Shown here in pieces: positions 28,687 through 38,345 of a stretch of DNA of 64,000 nt (position 1 is the first letter of the stretch; each line of letters opens with the position of its first letter). Source of the stretch: Thiohalomonas sp041685045 (GTDB lineage: Bacteria; Pseudomonadota; Gammaproteobacteria; Thiohalomonadales; Thiohalomonadaceae); the NCBI GenBank assembly GCA_041685045.1, contig JAWLGP010000001.1:248001-312000 (forward strand), given 5' to 3'. Below the pieces are notes generated by a model. That model did not search any database. It worked only from the letters and a program-made list of their open reading frames with translations, and was not told the DNA's origin. The translations under genes and the position numbers were made by a program.

Positions 28687-30060
28687 ATGAAGATCATCAT
28701 TCTCGGTGCCGGCCAGGTCGGCTCTTCCCTGGCCAACAACCTGGTGAGTGAAGCCAACGACATCACCGTCATCGACGTCGACGGTCCCCGGCTGCAGAGC
28801 CTGCAGGACCGTCTCGACCTGCGCACGGTGGAGGGGCGGGGCTCGCACCCGGAGGTATTGCGGCGGGCCGGTGCCGAGGACGCCGACATGATCATCGCCG
28901 TCACCAACTCGGATGAGACCAACATGGTCGCCTGTCAGGTGGCCTACACCCTGTTCCGCACGCCGACCAAGATCGCCCGCGTCCGCTCCCAGGAGTACCT
29001 GCAAAACCCGGAGCTGTTCACCCCCGACGCCATCCCGGTGGATGTGCTGATCAGCCCTGAACAGCTGGTCACCGACTACATCGCCCAGCTCATCGCCTAT
29101 CCCGGCGCGTTGCAGGTACTCGGCTTCGCCGAAGGCAAGGTGCAGCTGGTGGGCGTGAAGGCCTACTATGGCGGCCCACTGGTGGGCCACGAACTGCGTA
29201 CCCTGCGCGAGCACATGCCGGGGGTGCCGACCCGGGTCGCGGCCATCTACCGGCGCGACCGTGCCATCATCCCCGAAGGCGATACCGTGATCGAGGCGGA
29301 CGACGAGGTGTTCTTCATCGCCGCCAGCAAGAACATCCGGGCGGTGATGAGTGAGCTGCGCCGGCTGGAGAAACCGGCCAAGCGGGTGATCATCGCCGGC
29401 GGCGGCAACATCGGCAAACGGCTGGCAGAGGCGCTGGAGAATCTCTACCAGGTCAAGATCATCGAGCAGGATTTCCGCCGCTCGCGCGAGATCTCCGAGG
29501 AGTTGGGCAACTGCATCGTCCTGCGCGGGGATGCCGCCGATGAGGAGCTACTGATCGAGGAGAACATCGAGGACACCGATGTCTTCTGCGCCCTCACCAA
29601 CGACGATGAGGCCAACATCCTCTCCGCCATGCTGGCCAAGCGGCTCGGTGCACGCAAGGTGATGGCGCTCATCAACCGCGCCGCCTATGTCGATTTGGTG
29701 GAGAGCGGCGACATCGACATTGCCGTGTCACCGCAGCAGGCGACCATCGGCAGCCTGCTGACCCATGTGCGCCGCGGCGACGTCGCCGCCGTGCACTCGC
29801 TGCGGCGCGGCGCCGCCGAGGCCATCGAGGCGGTGGCCCACGGCGATCGCCACTCCTCCAAGGTCGTCGGGCGCATGGTCGATGAGATCAAGCTGCCGCA
29901 CGGCACCACCATCGGGGCCGTCGTGCGCGGCGACGAGGTGGTGATCGCCCACCACGACACGGTGATCGAATCCGAAGACCATGTCATCCTGTTCGTGGTC
30001 GACAAGCGCCGCATCGCCGATGTCGAGGCGCTGTTCCAGGTCGGCGTCACCTTCCTCTAA
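28687..30060 (+). CDS. trkA: Trk potassium uptake regulatory subunit TrkA
   Basis: TrkA is the cytoplasmic NAD(H)/nucleotide-binding gating subunit of the TrkH potassium channel. The 457-residue protein has the duplicated arrangement RCK_N-RCK_C-RCK_N-RCK_C. The two Rossmann signatures are IILGAGQVGSSLANNL at the start and IIAGGGNIGKRLAEAL near residue 237. AAGG lies about 8 bases before the ATG. trkH follows after 95 bases. Confidence 0.95.
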   Translation: MKIIILGAGQVGSSLANNLVSEANDITVIDVDGPRLQSLQDRLDLRTVEGRGSHPEVLRRAGAEDADMIIAVTNSDETNMVACQVAYTLFRTPTKIARVRSQEYLQNPELFTPDAIPVDVLISPEQLVTDYIAQLIAYPGALQVLGFAEGKVQLVGVKAYYGGPLVGHELRTLREHMPGVPTRVAAIYRRDRAIIPEGDTVIEADDEVFFIAASKNIRAVMSELRRLEKPAKRVIIAGGGNIGKRLAEALENLYQVKIIEQDFRRSREISEELGNCIVLRGDAADEELLIEENIEDTDVFCALTNDDEANILSAMLAKRLGARKVMALINRAAYVDLVESGDIDIAVSPQQATIGSLLTHVRRGDVAAVHSLRRGAAEAIEAVAHGDRHSSKVVGRMVDEIKLPHGTTIGAVVRGDEVVIAHHDTVIESEDHVILFVVDKRRIADVEALFQVGVTFL

Positions 30061-30154
30061 GGGGACCGGACCGTGAACAAATTCCGCAGGAAACGTCGCA
30101 CAGTGACGCCTCCCCTCGTCCCTCGCCCCTAGCCTCACGCGTCCGGTCCTCTTT

Positions 30155-31609
30155 ATGCAGTTCACTGTCGTCCAGCGCATCCTCGGCCTCCTGCTGATGC
30201 TCTTCTCCACCACCATGCTGCCGCCGGTGGGGATTTCGTTTCTTTATCGCGACGGGGTGGCCGAGCCCTTTTTGCTCGCCTTTGCGCTGACCTTCGTCAC
30301 CGGCGCACTGCTCTGGTATCCGGTCCACCGGGTGCGTCGCGACCTGCGGCTAAGGGACGGTTTTCTGGTGGTGGTGCTGTTCTGGACGGTGCTTGGGGTG
30401 TTTGGCGCGCTGCCGCTGGCGCTCGGTACCTCGCCCAACCTGTCGGTCACTGACGCGATATTCGAGTCCGTTTCCGGCCTGACCACCACCGGGGCGACGG
30501 TGATCACCGGAATCGACACGCTGCCGAAATCCATCCTCTACTATCGCCAGCAACTCCAATGGCTGGGGGGCATGGGCATCATTGTGCTGGCCGTGGCCAT
30601 TCTGCCGATGCTGGGCGTTGGCGGTATGCAGCTCTATCGGGCGGAAACCCCCGGTCCGATGAAAGACACCAAGCTGACGCCCCGCATCACCGAAACGGCA
30701 AAGACGCTCTGGTACATCTATCTGGGCCTGACCGTCTCCTGTGCCCTGGCCTACTGGGTGGCGGGCATGGACCTGTTCGATGCGGTCGGGCACGCGTTCT
30801 CCACGGTCGCCATCGGCGGCTTTTCGACCCATGACGCCTCAATGGGTTTCTTCCACGACACGCCGCTGATCGAGATCATCGCCATCGTCTTCATGCTGCT
30901 GTCCGGGACCAACTTCGCGCTCCATTTCGTCGCCTGGCGCCGGCTCAGTGTCACGCCGTATACCCAGGACTCGGAGTTTCGCACCTATCTGACCATCCTG
31001 GGTCTGGTTGCCGCGATCACCTCGGTCTATCTCTACATCACCCAGGTCTACAGCGAACCGGACGCGGCCCTGCTGCACGGCGTATTCCAAGCCGTTTCCA
31101 TCGGCACCACCACCGGCTTCACCACAGCGGCTTACCATACCTGGCCCGGCTTTCTACCGGTGATGCTGCTTTTCACCAGCTTTATCGGCGGCTGCGCCTT
31201 CTCGACCGCGGGCGGCATGAAGGTGATCCGCTTCCTCCTGCTGCTCAAGCAGGGCACGCGCGAGATCGTTCGGCTCGTGCACCCGAATGCCGTGATCCCG
31301 ATCAAGGTGGGCGGCAAGGCACTGTCCAACCGCGTGGTGGACTCGGTCTGGGGCTTCTTTGCCACCTACGTGGCGGTGTTCACCATCCTGCTGCTGTTGA
31401 TCATGGCCACCGGCCTTGACCAGATCACCGCCTTTTCCGCCGTTGCTGCCAGCATCAACAATCTGGGCCCCGGGCTTGGGGAAGTCGGGCTCCACTACGG
31501 TGGATTACCCGATTTCGCCAAGTGGCTGCTCTGTTTTGCCATGCTGCTCGGGCGCCTGGAGATCTTCACCTTGCTGGTACTGCTGACACCCGCGTTTTGG
31601 CGCAAGTAA
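30155..31609 (+). CDS. trkH: Trk potassium uptake membrane subunit TrkH
   Basis: TrkH is the ion-conducting subunit. The 484-residue membrane protein has the four pseudo-repeat pore regions, recognisable by SVSGLTTTGATVITGID, STVAIGGFSTHDAS, SIGTTTGFTTAAYHTWPG, and NNLGPGLGEVG. The ending LGRLEIFTLLVLLTPAFWRK is typical. No clear ribosome-binding site is seen before the ATG. Confidence 0.95.
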   Translation: MQFTVVQRILGLLLMLFSTTMLPPVGISFLYRDGVAEPFLLAFALTFVTGALLWYPVHRVRRDLRLRDGFLVVVLFWTVLGVFGALPLALGTSPNLSVTDAIFESVSGLTTTGATVITGIDTLPKSILYYRQQLQWLGGMGIIVLAVAILPMLGVGGMQLYRAETPGPMKDTKLTPRITETAKTLWYIYLGLTVSCALAYWVAGMDLFDAVGHAFSTVAIGGFSTHDASMGFFHDTPLIEIIAIVFMLLSGTNFALHFVAWRRLSVTPYTQDSEFRTYLTILGLVAAITSVYLYITQVYSEPDAALLHGVFQAVSIGTTTGFTTAAYHTWPGFLPVMLLFTSFIGGCAFSTAGGMKVIRFLLLLKQGTREIVRLVHPNAVIPIKVGGKALSNRVVDSVWGFFATYVAVFTILLLLIMATGLDQITAFSAVAASINNLGPGLGEVGLHYGGLPDFAKWLLCFAMLLGRLEIFTLLVLLTPAFWRK

Positions 31610-31632
31610 GTAGCGACTGTTCCGCAAGCGTC

Positions 31633-32217
31633 ATGAGCGACAAGTGGGATAGACGGTACCGGGCCATCGACCCGGCCACCCTCTCCCCGGCGGCGGTGGT
31701 GACAGAATTCGCCCACCTGTTACCTTCGTCGGGAGAGGCGCTCGATCTCGCCTGTGGCTTGGGGGCGAATGCCCGTTGTCTCGCCCGGCGCGGCTTGCGT
31801 GTTTCGGCCTGGGACAGCTCTGCGGTGGCAATCGAACGGTTGCGCGCCGCAAGCGACGCCGAAGGACTCGCCATCTATGCGACGGTGCACGACGTCGTCG
31901 CGGACCCGCCGGCGCCGGACTCGTTCGATGTCCTGGTCGTAAGCCGTTTCCTCGAACGGGCCCTCTGCCCGGCGCTCATCGACGCGCTGCGGCCGGGGGG
32001 TCTGCTGTTTTACCAGACCTATACCGAACAGTCGGCAACAGGTCCCTCCAATCCGGCCTACCGGCTGGAGACAAACGAACTGCTGCGCCTGTTCGCCCCG
32101 CTCGTAGTGGTCGCCTATCGGGAGGACGACCGGTTCGGGGATCTCGCCAAGGGGCTCCGCGGGGAAGCCCTGTTGGTAGCCGCCAAGCCGTCCGCGCCTC
32201 TGCCGAATCTCACGTAG
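31633..32217 (+). CDS. class I SAM-dependent methyltransferase
   Basis: This 194-residue protein has the Rossmann methyltransferase core: ALDLACGLGANARCLARRG (motif I) near residue 37, a SAWDSSAVAI acidic loop, and a post-core LRPGGLLFYQTYTE strand. It resembles small TehB/UbiE-like stand-alone methyltransferases. Its stop codon lies inside a REP-like palindrome. The neighbouring TrkH gene ends 23 bases upstream. The substrate is unknown. Confidence 0.85.
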   Translation: MSDKWDRRYRAIDPATLSPAAVVTEFAHLLPSSGEALDLACGLGANARCLARRGLRVSAWDSSAVAIERLRAASDAEGLAIYATVHDVVADPPAPDSFDVLVVSRFLERALCPALIDALRPGGLLFYQTYTEQSATGPSNPAYRLETNELLRLFAPLVVVAYREDDRFGDLAKGLRGEALLVAAKPSAPLPNLT

Positions 32218-32267
32218 GAGCGGCGGAAGCCGCGAATTGCGGGTATCGCGACTTCCGTCGCTCCTGC
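32214..32267. repeat. REP-like inverted repeat overlapping a stop codon
   Basis: GTAGGAGCGGCGGAAGCCGC at the left is mirrored by GCGACTTCCGTCGCTCCTGC at the right. The TAG of the upstream methyltransferase gene lies within the left arm. It can fold into a stable hairpin and end the transcript. Confidence 0.7.
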
Positions 32268-32330
32268 AAGGGGTCGCTGACGCGGGCTGCTACACTTTGG
32301 GACTTTGGCTGTTGATACAGAGGAGGTCCG

Positions 32331-32651
32331 ATGTCTTTGGCGATCGAAAATCTCGAACGGATGCTGGCTGCCGGACAGGAGAATGCGTTGCTGCGCTTCG
32401 GGCTCGGCAAGGCCTATCTGGACCAGCGCGCGTACGATGCGGCCATCGGCCACCTTTCCAAGGCTGTGGAACTCGATCACCAGTACTCGGCCGCCTGGAA
32501 GCTGTTGGGCAAGGCGTATGCGGGAGCGGATTTGCATGATGAGGCGAGCGCGGCCTTCGAGACCGGGATCCGCGTCGCCGAAGAGAAAGGCGATCTGCAG
32601 GCGGTCAAGGAGATGCAGGTGTTTCTGCGTCGGCTGAAGCCGGTCGAATGA
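32331..32651 (+). CDS. small tetratricopeptide-repeat protein
   Basis: This 106-residue protein consists of about two and a half TPR motifs: ALLRFGLGKAYLDQRAYDAA near residue 20, then AAWKLLGKAYAGADLHDEAS near 54, and a final helix. TPRs mediate protein-protein contacts. It lies after a REP-like hairpin and is convergent with the antiporter gene. AGGAGG lies about 6 bases before the ATG. The partner is unknown. Confidence 0.85.
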   Translation: MSLAIENLERMLAAGQENALLRFGLGKAYLDQRAYDAAIGHLSKAVELDHQYSAAWKLLGKAYAGADLHDEASAAFETGIRVAEEKGDLQAVKEMQVFLRRLKPVE

Positions 32652-32704
32652 TCGGCTGGCGCGCTGCCCTCGCCGGAAGCGAAATTTCGCGTTAGCCGAA
32701 AACT

Positions 32705-34429
32705 TCAGCGCCCACTTCGAGGCCGCATCGGGCCCTGGTCGCCGGCGCTCCGGCTGGCCAAGCTGCACCAGGACTCCGGATCGCCGCATGCGCTTTCGGC
32801 CGAACCCAGCAGCCGGTCCGCGGCCTCTTTCGCCGCATCGGAATACGGCACCAGGACCAGGTCCGCGCCTTCCCGTTCGAAGGCCTCCGCTTCGGCCCGG
32901 CCCGATGCGGCGACGGCGACCCGCCCGCGAAACCCCTGCTGACGCAGCACATGCAGCAGCGCCCGATTCACATTGCGCTCGCGCACGGTACTCACCACCC
33001 AACGCGTCTGCTCGAGTGGCAGTGAGGCGACGAATTCCGGGTCCTCGGCATCGCCGTAGCGGGTGGGATAGCCTTCCCGCGCGTGGAGCCGCACCATTTC
33101 CGGGTCGAAATCCACGGCGAGAACACAGCAGCCGCGTTCCCGCAGGGCCTGGGCGATCCGGGCCCCAAAACGCCCGAGCCCGAACAGCGCCACATCGATA
33201 TGACCGGCGGGAAGTTGCCCCTCGGCCGCCTCCTCTCGGTGCGGCGTATGGCGCTCGAACACCCCCAACCAGGGCAGCAGCCATTCATAAAGCCGGTGGG
33301 AGTAGAGGATCATGTAGGTGGAGGCACTGATGGTCACCAGCCCCACCAGGGTGATAAGGCCGACCGCCTCCCGATCGATGTGACCGAGGCTGAAGCCCAA
33401 AGCAGCCAGGATCAGGGAAAATTCGCTGATCTGGGCCACGGTCAGGCCGGCGAGAAAGCCGGTGCGCTTGCGATAACCCATCACCCCCATAATTACCATC
33501 ACGATCAGCGGGTTGCCGATAAGCACGAACAGCGAGAACACCACGGCGCTGCCCAGTTGTGCCCCCAGCGCGTCGATCTCCAGGCTGGCCCCCAGGTCGA
33601 CGAAGAAGAACAGCAGCAGAAAATCACGCAGGCTGACCAGCCGCGCCGCCACCAGTTCGCGGTAGGGCGTGGAGGCGATGGAGACGCCGGCGAGAAACGC
33701 CCCTACCTCTTTGCTGAAACCAAGCGCCTCGCCGGCCGAGGCGGCCAGCACCGCCCAGGCGATGCTGAACAGCACCAGCAACTCCGGCGAGCGGGCGATA
33801 CGGTGCAACAGGGGTGGCAGGACATAGCGCATCAGACCCGCCAGCAGCAGGAGCATCAACGCCCCCTTGACCAGCACCGCCGCGGCCTCCCGGCCCAGGC
33901 TGCCCGAGTCGGCGGCCTGACCGAGCGCGGCCAAACCAATCATCACCAACACCACCACCAGGTCCTGCACGATCAGGAAACCGACAGCGATCCGGCCGTG
34001 CAGGGCATCCACCTCGCGCTTGTCCGAGAGCAGCTTGACGATGATGATGGTGCTGGAGAAGGTCAGCGCCACGGCGACGTAAAGGGCGGTCAGCGGCGCG
34101 ATGCCGAGGGCGATGGCAATGCCGTAACCTATCACCGAAGTGAACAGTACCTGCCCCAGCCCGGTCGCCAGCGCCACCGGCCCCATGGTGCGAATGATGT
34201 GGAGATCGAGCTTGAGCCCGACCACGAACAGCAGCACCGCAATCCCGAGCCGCGCCAGCAGATCCACCTGATCGGCAGCGGTGACCCAGCCGAGCCCGGC
34301 CGGCCCCAGCAGGACGCCGACCGCAATGAAGGCAACGATCAGCGGCTGGCGCAGCAACAGCGCCACCACACCACCGACCGCGGCAACCCCGAGTAGCAAG
34401 ACGATCTCGTAGAAGGCGTCCTCGAACAC
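32705..34429 (-). CDS. CPA2-family cation:proton antiporter with TrkA-N domain
   Basis: This 574-residue protein has ~12 membrane helices of the Na+/H+ exchanger (KefB/YbaL-like) fold over the first ~385 residues, including LIVQDLVVVLVMIGL. A cytoplasmic RCK/TrkA-N Rossmann domain follows from about residue 412 (DVALFGLGRFGARIAQAL). It probably exports K+ or Na+ in exchange for protons under nucleotide control. The KefB-type glutathione-sensing residues cannot be confirmed. It lies convergent to the TPR gene, near trkAH. Confidence 0.88.
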   Translation of the reverse strand: MFEDAFYEIVLLLGVAAVGGVVALLLRQPLIVAFIAVGVLLGPAGLGWVTAADQVDLLARLGIAVLLFVVGLKLDLHIIRTMGPVALATGLGQVLFTSVIGYGIAIALGIAPLTALYVAVALTFSSTIIIVKLLSDKREVDALHGRIAVGFLIVQDLVVVLVMIGLAALGQAADSGSLGREAAAVLVKGALMLLLLAGLMRYVLPPLLHRIARSPELLVLFSIAWAVLAASAGEALGFSKEVGAFLAGVSIASTPYRELVAARLVSLRDFLLLFFFVDLGASLEIDALGAQLGSAVVFSLFVLIGNPLIVMVIMGVMGYRKRTGFLAGLTVAQISEFSLILAALGFSLGHIDREAVGLITLVGLVTISASTYMILYSHRLYEWLLPWLGVFERHTPHREEAAEGQLPAGHIDVALFGLGRFGARIAQALRERGCCVLAVDFDPEMVRLHAREGYPTRYGDAEDPEFVASLPLEQTRWVVSTVRERNVNRALLHVLRQQGFRGRVAVAASGRAEAEAFEREGADLVLVPYSDAAKEAADRLLGSAESACGDPESWCSLASRSAGDQGPMRPRSGR

Positions 34430-34500
34430 AAGGCACCTCAGGCCGCAAGGATATCGGTGACCGGAGCATCGCCGGTACGGACCTCATCCAAGAAAGATAC

Positions 34501-34525
34501 AACCCGCGTCTGGGCGCGGCGGGTT
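34501..34525 (-). terminator. hairpin downstream of the PAS kinase gene
   Basis: AACCCGC at 34501 pairs with GCGGGTT at 34519-34525 around an 11-base loop that can add further GC pairs. It begins 11 bases beyond the kinase stop on the minus strand. There is no clear T run, so confidence is low. Confidence 0.45.
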
Positions 34526-34535
34526 CACGCGAACG

Positions 34536-36629
34536 TCAGAGGTCAGCCGCCGGCGAGACCAGCATGACCTTGGGCCAGGTGAAACGGAACGCGGCTCCGT
34601 GGCCGGGGCTTGACTCCAGATGGATGCGGCCGCCCGAACTCTCCACCAGTTTCTTGACCACGGCCAGACCCATTCCGGTGCCTTCGTGCTCTTTCGCGGC
34701 GGGACCCCGTTGCAGCATCTGGAACACCTTCTCCTGAAACTCCGGCGGGATACCAGGGCCATCGTCGGCCACCGAAAATTCGTACTGTTCGCCGAGATCC
34801 CGGGCCGAGACCCACACGTGTCCGTCGGGGCGGTCGTGGTACTTCACGGCGTTTCCGAGCAGGTTGGAAAACACCTGCTGCAACTTGGTCGGGTCGGTGA
34901 CGAGTGTGGGCATCCCATCCTCGATGACCAGCTGCAGCCCCGGGCGAACATCAAGTGCCCCGATCACTTCACTGACCAGCTGAGCGCTGTCGACCGTCTC
35001 AGTGACGCGGGTCTGACCACCGGCACGGGAATAGGTGAGGAGGCCGTTGATAAGGTCGTCCATGAGGCGCACGCGCTCACGCAGCAGTTGCAGGTGGTGC
35101 CGGCTTTCACCGCTGAGCTGAGGGGCGAGATCGTCCTCCAGCCAACTGGAGAGGTTCGACACGGCACGCAGCGGGGCCCGCAGGTCGTGGGATGCGACGT
35201 ACGCGAACTGCTGCAGCTCCGCGTTGGCCCGCCGCAAGGCATCTTCGGTGCGCCTGCGCGCCGTAACGTCGATGCCGGTGGCGATGAGGTACTCCACGTC
35301 GCCGGCGGCATTCTGACGCACTGTGGTACGCCAGCTGATGTCGCGCATCGACCCGCCCTGTACCCGCAAGCGACTCTCGAACTCTCCGATCGTGCGGTGT
35401 CGCGCGATGCCGCCCAGTTGGGACTCGACCAACTCGGCATCGCGGGCGCCAATCAGCTCACGGATGTGCTGCCCGACCATGCTGCCGTACCGATAGCCGG
35501 TGATGTCGTAATAGGCCCGGTTCAGGCGAACAAGGTGGAAGTCTCTGTCCAGTACCGCAACGATCGCCCCTTGGGTGTCGAATACGGCATCGAAGAAGTT
35601 CCGTTCACTGCGCAATTGCTCCTCGATTCGGTTTCGCTTCAGCGCCAGGGCGGCCTGGGTCACGATCGACTCGATCAACCGCTTGTTGGGCAGGTCGTCC
35701 CCGTGCGTAAGCACCGCGATCGTGCCCAGGAGGTCCTGTTCGACCGAGAAGGCCATGGCGTAGACGTGGCGGATCGCCAACCCCTGCTCCAAGGCTTGGC
35801 AGAGCGCGGACGGAAGCTGATAGAAGGCGAGTTCGCAGACGCCGCCATGCAGTTGTTCCAGCTCGCCCGGAAGCATCCGGTTGCGCACCGGTTCGGGAAA
35901 GTCGAGGGTGATGCCAACCGGGTCCCTGCCAAACAGGCGACAGGCCTCGGCGCGCTCCGGCTCGGTACACGCCAGCGCGCGCAGGATGGTTTGGCGATGA
36001 AGGGGGTCGAACTCGCTGAACTGAACAAGGCCCCCGCCGGCCAGCTGATACACCTGCTCCGCGACGAAATCGAACAGTTCATTTCCTTGGAACGGCTGTA
36101 ACAGCCGCAGCGCGGTGCCGACCAGGAAATCCTGGCCGCGGGCGTAGGTCGCGAGGGACGCCTCCGCCCGCTTACGCTCGGTCACATCCACCAGGGAGAG
36201 CACCAGCCACTCGACCTCTCCGTGGGCGTTCGGTACCGGGACCAGCGTCCAGTCCCAGTAGGTCACGCCGCGCTCCGGCTGGTCGGGGAAAACGAAGGGC
36301 CGGGCCGACGCCGTAAACGGCCTGCGGCTGCGAACCACCTCGTCGAAAATCGGCTTCGCGTCCGAAGGATACAACTCGAAATGGTTACGACCGGCAAACT
36401 CGTCGACGCCCCTGCGGCAGGCGCGGGCGTAGGCGACGTTCACGCGCAGAAAGTTGTAGTCCCGATCGAGCACGGCAATTGGGCTGATGGCCTGGTCGAA
36501 AACGGCTTCCACCAACTTGGACGGCTCGATCGCCGGCATGGCGTACGCCTCGACCCGGGGCTCATCGTCCTGGGGGCGACCGCTCGGTCCCGCGTGCTCC
36601 CCTGACTGCGGGTGCTCGGACATAACCAT
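34536..36629 (-). CDS. PAS-GAF-PAS sensor histidine kinase
   Basis: This 697-residue protein has no transmembrane segment, so it is probably a soluble sensor kinase. An N-terminal PAS domain lies at about residues 40-160 (SPIAVLDRDYNFLRVNVAYA), a GAF-like domain at about 175-345, and a second PAS at about 350-470 (IVAVLDRDFHLVRLNRAYYD). The HisKA box follows with His near 478 (YVASHDLRAPLRAVSNLSSW), and then an HATPase with NLLGNAVKYHDRPDG, DDGPGIPPEF and GTGMGLAVVKKLVES. The order resembles phytochrome-type kinases, but no chromophore Cys motif is evident. No response regulator is adjacent. It lies upstream of the glycan-type cluster on the same strand. Confidence 0.88.
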   Translation of the reverse strand: MVMSEHPQSGEHAGPSGRPQDDEPRVEAYAMPAIEPSKLVEAVFDQAISPIAVLDRDYNFLRVNVAYARACRRGVDEFAGRNHFELYPSDAKPIFDEVVRSRRPFTASARPFVFPDQPERGVTYWDWTLVPVPNAHGEVEWLVLSLVDVTERKRAEASLATYARGQDFLVGTALRLLQPFQGNELFDFVAEQVYQLAGGGLVQFSEFDPLHRQTILRALACTEPERAEACRLFGRDPVGITLDFPEPVRNRMLPGELEQLHGGVCELAFYQLPSALCQALEQGLAIRHVYAMAFSVEQDLLGTIAVLTHGDDLPNKRLIESIVTQAALALKRNRIEEQLRSERNFFDAVFDTQGAIVAVLDRDFHLVRLNRAYYDITGYRYGSMVGQHIRELIGARDAELVESQLGGIARHRTIGEFESRLRVQGGSMRDISWRTTVRQNAAGDVEYLIATGIDVTARRRTEDALRRANAELQQFAYVASHDLRAPLRAVSNLSSWLEDDLAPQLSGESRHHLQLLRERVRLMDDLINGLLTYSRAGGQTRVTETVDSAQLVSEVIGALDVRPGLQLVIEDGMPTLVTDPTKLQQVFSNLLGNAVKYHDRPDGHVWVSARDLGEQYEFSVADDGPGIPPEFQEKVFQMLQRGPAAKEHEGTGMGLAVVKKLVESSGGRIHLESSPGHGAAFRFTWPKVMLVSPAADL

Positions 36630-36677
36630 CTCCAGGATTGTCGGTACTTGCCCCGTGGGTTGCGGGTTGAAGTAAGA

Positions 36678-38345
36678 CTAAGCGGAAATTGAGGGAATGC
36701 TGGAAGCAGCCGGGATTTGGGAGTGATCCCCCGGACCATCAGTGCCACACGGCAAGCGCGCCGCCTTGAGGTGGTCGGCGAGGCGGAGGGCCAGGGCAAC
36801 GATGGTGAGCGTGGGATTGGCATAGCCGCCGGTCGGAAATACCGAGCTGCCGGCCACGTAGAGGTTTTCGACGCCGTGCACCCGGCAGTCGGCGTCGACC
36901 ACCCCCAGTCGAGGGTTCGGGTGCATGCGCGTGGTCCCCATGTGGTGCTTGCCTCCGGTCATGCTGTGGGGCCAGCCATGGCGGTCCACGCCCACGTCTT
37001 CGACCAGGCGACCGAGGCCGAGACGGGCGAATTCGGTGTGCAGGGCGGCCAACAGCCGCTTCAACCCCCGTTGGTCGCGGGCGTTCAGCTGCCAGTTCAC
37101 CCGCACCCGCGGCATGCCGAAGTGGTCACGCCGCGTTCCGAGGGTCACCCGGCTCTCCGGGTTCGGCGTGGCCTCCAGCACGGTCCGCAACGCCAGCTTC
37201 GGTGCCGGTCTGAAACGTTCGGTGAGCTGGCGGGCCAGTGTGGTGCCCACGTCCCGGGCGCCGGCGACGGCATCGTACAGGTGTCGGCCCAAGTGCCGGT
37301 CCGGCAACTCACTGTGCTGCAGGACGTCGACCAGGCGAATGAACGCCTTGCCGCCGCGGGAGAAGTAGGCGGGCATGGTCTTGTACCCCGCCCGCCGCAG
37401 CAGCGAGATGGCGCTGCCGTTCAGCCGCTCGCTGCGCAGGGTCGATTCAGTCAGGCTCATGGCGGCGACCACCGGCTGCTCATGGCCGACCTTCGCGTAA
37501 TCCTCGATCACGAAGCAGTTGCGATCGAACTCAGGCAAAGTGGGTTCGAAGTACCCCATCACGAAATACGGGTGGTCCATAAAGAAGCGGCCAACCAGGT
37601 CATGGGCATTACCGATGCCGTTGCCGGCGGCCCGGTTGGAGGCCAGCAGCAGGCGGGCGTTTTCGATCCCACCGCAGGCCAGTACGTAAGTGTCGGCGCA
37701 GACCTGCAGGCGCCGGCCGTTGAAGGTGGCCAACTGCAGGCCCGTGATCCGGCGCGCCTGGCGGTCGGTCTCGATCTCGACCACGTTGGCGTTGAGATAG
37801 ATGTCCACGTTGGCTGCACCCGCCAGTTCGGCACCGTAGGTGGCGGCGAAATCGGGGGAGCGGCTGAAGCGGAAGGTCCGGGTGTCCAGCCGGTCAGCGT
37901 CGAGCGGCAGCGGCTTGCCGGCGGCGGCGCAGCCCGAGGGGGCGTAATCGTAGGGGCCGAGCTGACAGATGGCGTGGGCACGCCGGTAATAGGGCTCCAG
38001 ATGGGCGCGGTCGAAGGGCCAGCCACTGTAGGGAATGCCCTCGCGCTCCTCGAAGTCCAGGGGCTCCAGCGGTCGGCACTGTCCGGTCCAGCGGTGGGTC
38101 GAGCCGCCGAACATCCGAAAGCGCGAGCGGGCGGTGGAGAAGTTCTCCACGCCGACGTTCTCGCCGAGGTAAAGGAACTGCGGCCGGTGGCGAAAGGCGA
38201 GCCCTCCGCTCTCGATGAGGGCGATACGAACCCCCTGCCCGGCCAGTTCGCGGGCGAGGGTGATGCCGGCAGCGCCGGCGCCGATGATGCACAGGTCGGC
38301 CTCGACCCGGCGGCGCTCCACCTCACGGGCGTCAAGCAGGGGCAT
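36678..38345 (-). CDS. GMC-family FAD-dependent oxidoreductase
   Basis: This 555-residue protein has the FAD Rossmann motif ADLCIIGAGAAGITLARELA at about residues 16-35, RFRMFGGSTHRWTGQCRPLE at about 85-105, and the GMC C-terminal half with HHMGTTRMHPNPRLGVVDAD followed by NLYVAGSSVFPTGGYANPTL. GMC enzymes oxidise alcohols or sugars. The start at 38345 overlaps the preceding phosphodiesterase-like gene by 14 bases, so the two are coupled. The context of glycosyltransferases suggests a sugar or polyol substrate, but this is inference. Confidence 0.88.
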   Translation of the reverse strand: MPLLDAREVERRRVEADLCIIGAGAAGITLARELAGQGVRIALIESGGLAFRHRPQFLYLGENVGVENFSTARSRFRMFGGSTHRWTGQCRPLEPLDFEEREGIPYSGWPFDRAHLEPYYRRAHAICQLGPYDYAPSGCAAAGKPLPLDADRLDTRTFRFSRSPDFAATYGAELAGAANVDIYLNANVVEIETDRQARRITGLQLATFNGRRLQVCADTYVLACGGIENARLLLASNRAAGNGIGNAHDLVGRFFMDHPYFVMGYFEPTLPEFDRNCFVIEDYAKVGHEQPVVAAMSLTESTLRSERLNGSAISLLRRAGYKTMPAYFSRGGKAFIRLVDVLQHSELPDRHLGRHLYDAVAGARDVGTTLARQLTERFRPAPKLALRTVLEATPNPESRVTLGTRRDHFGMPRVRVNWQLNARDQRGLKRLLAALHTEFARLGLGRLVEDVGVDRHGWPHSMTGGKHHMGTTRMHPNPRLGVVDADCRVHGVENLYVAGSSVFPTGGYANPTLTIVALALRLADHLKAARLPCGTDGPGDHSQIPAASSIPSISA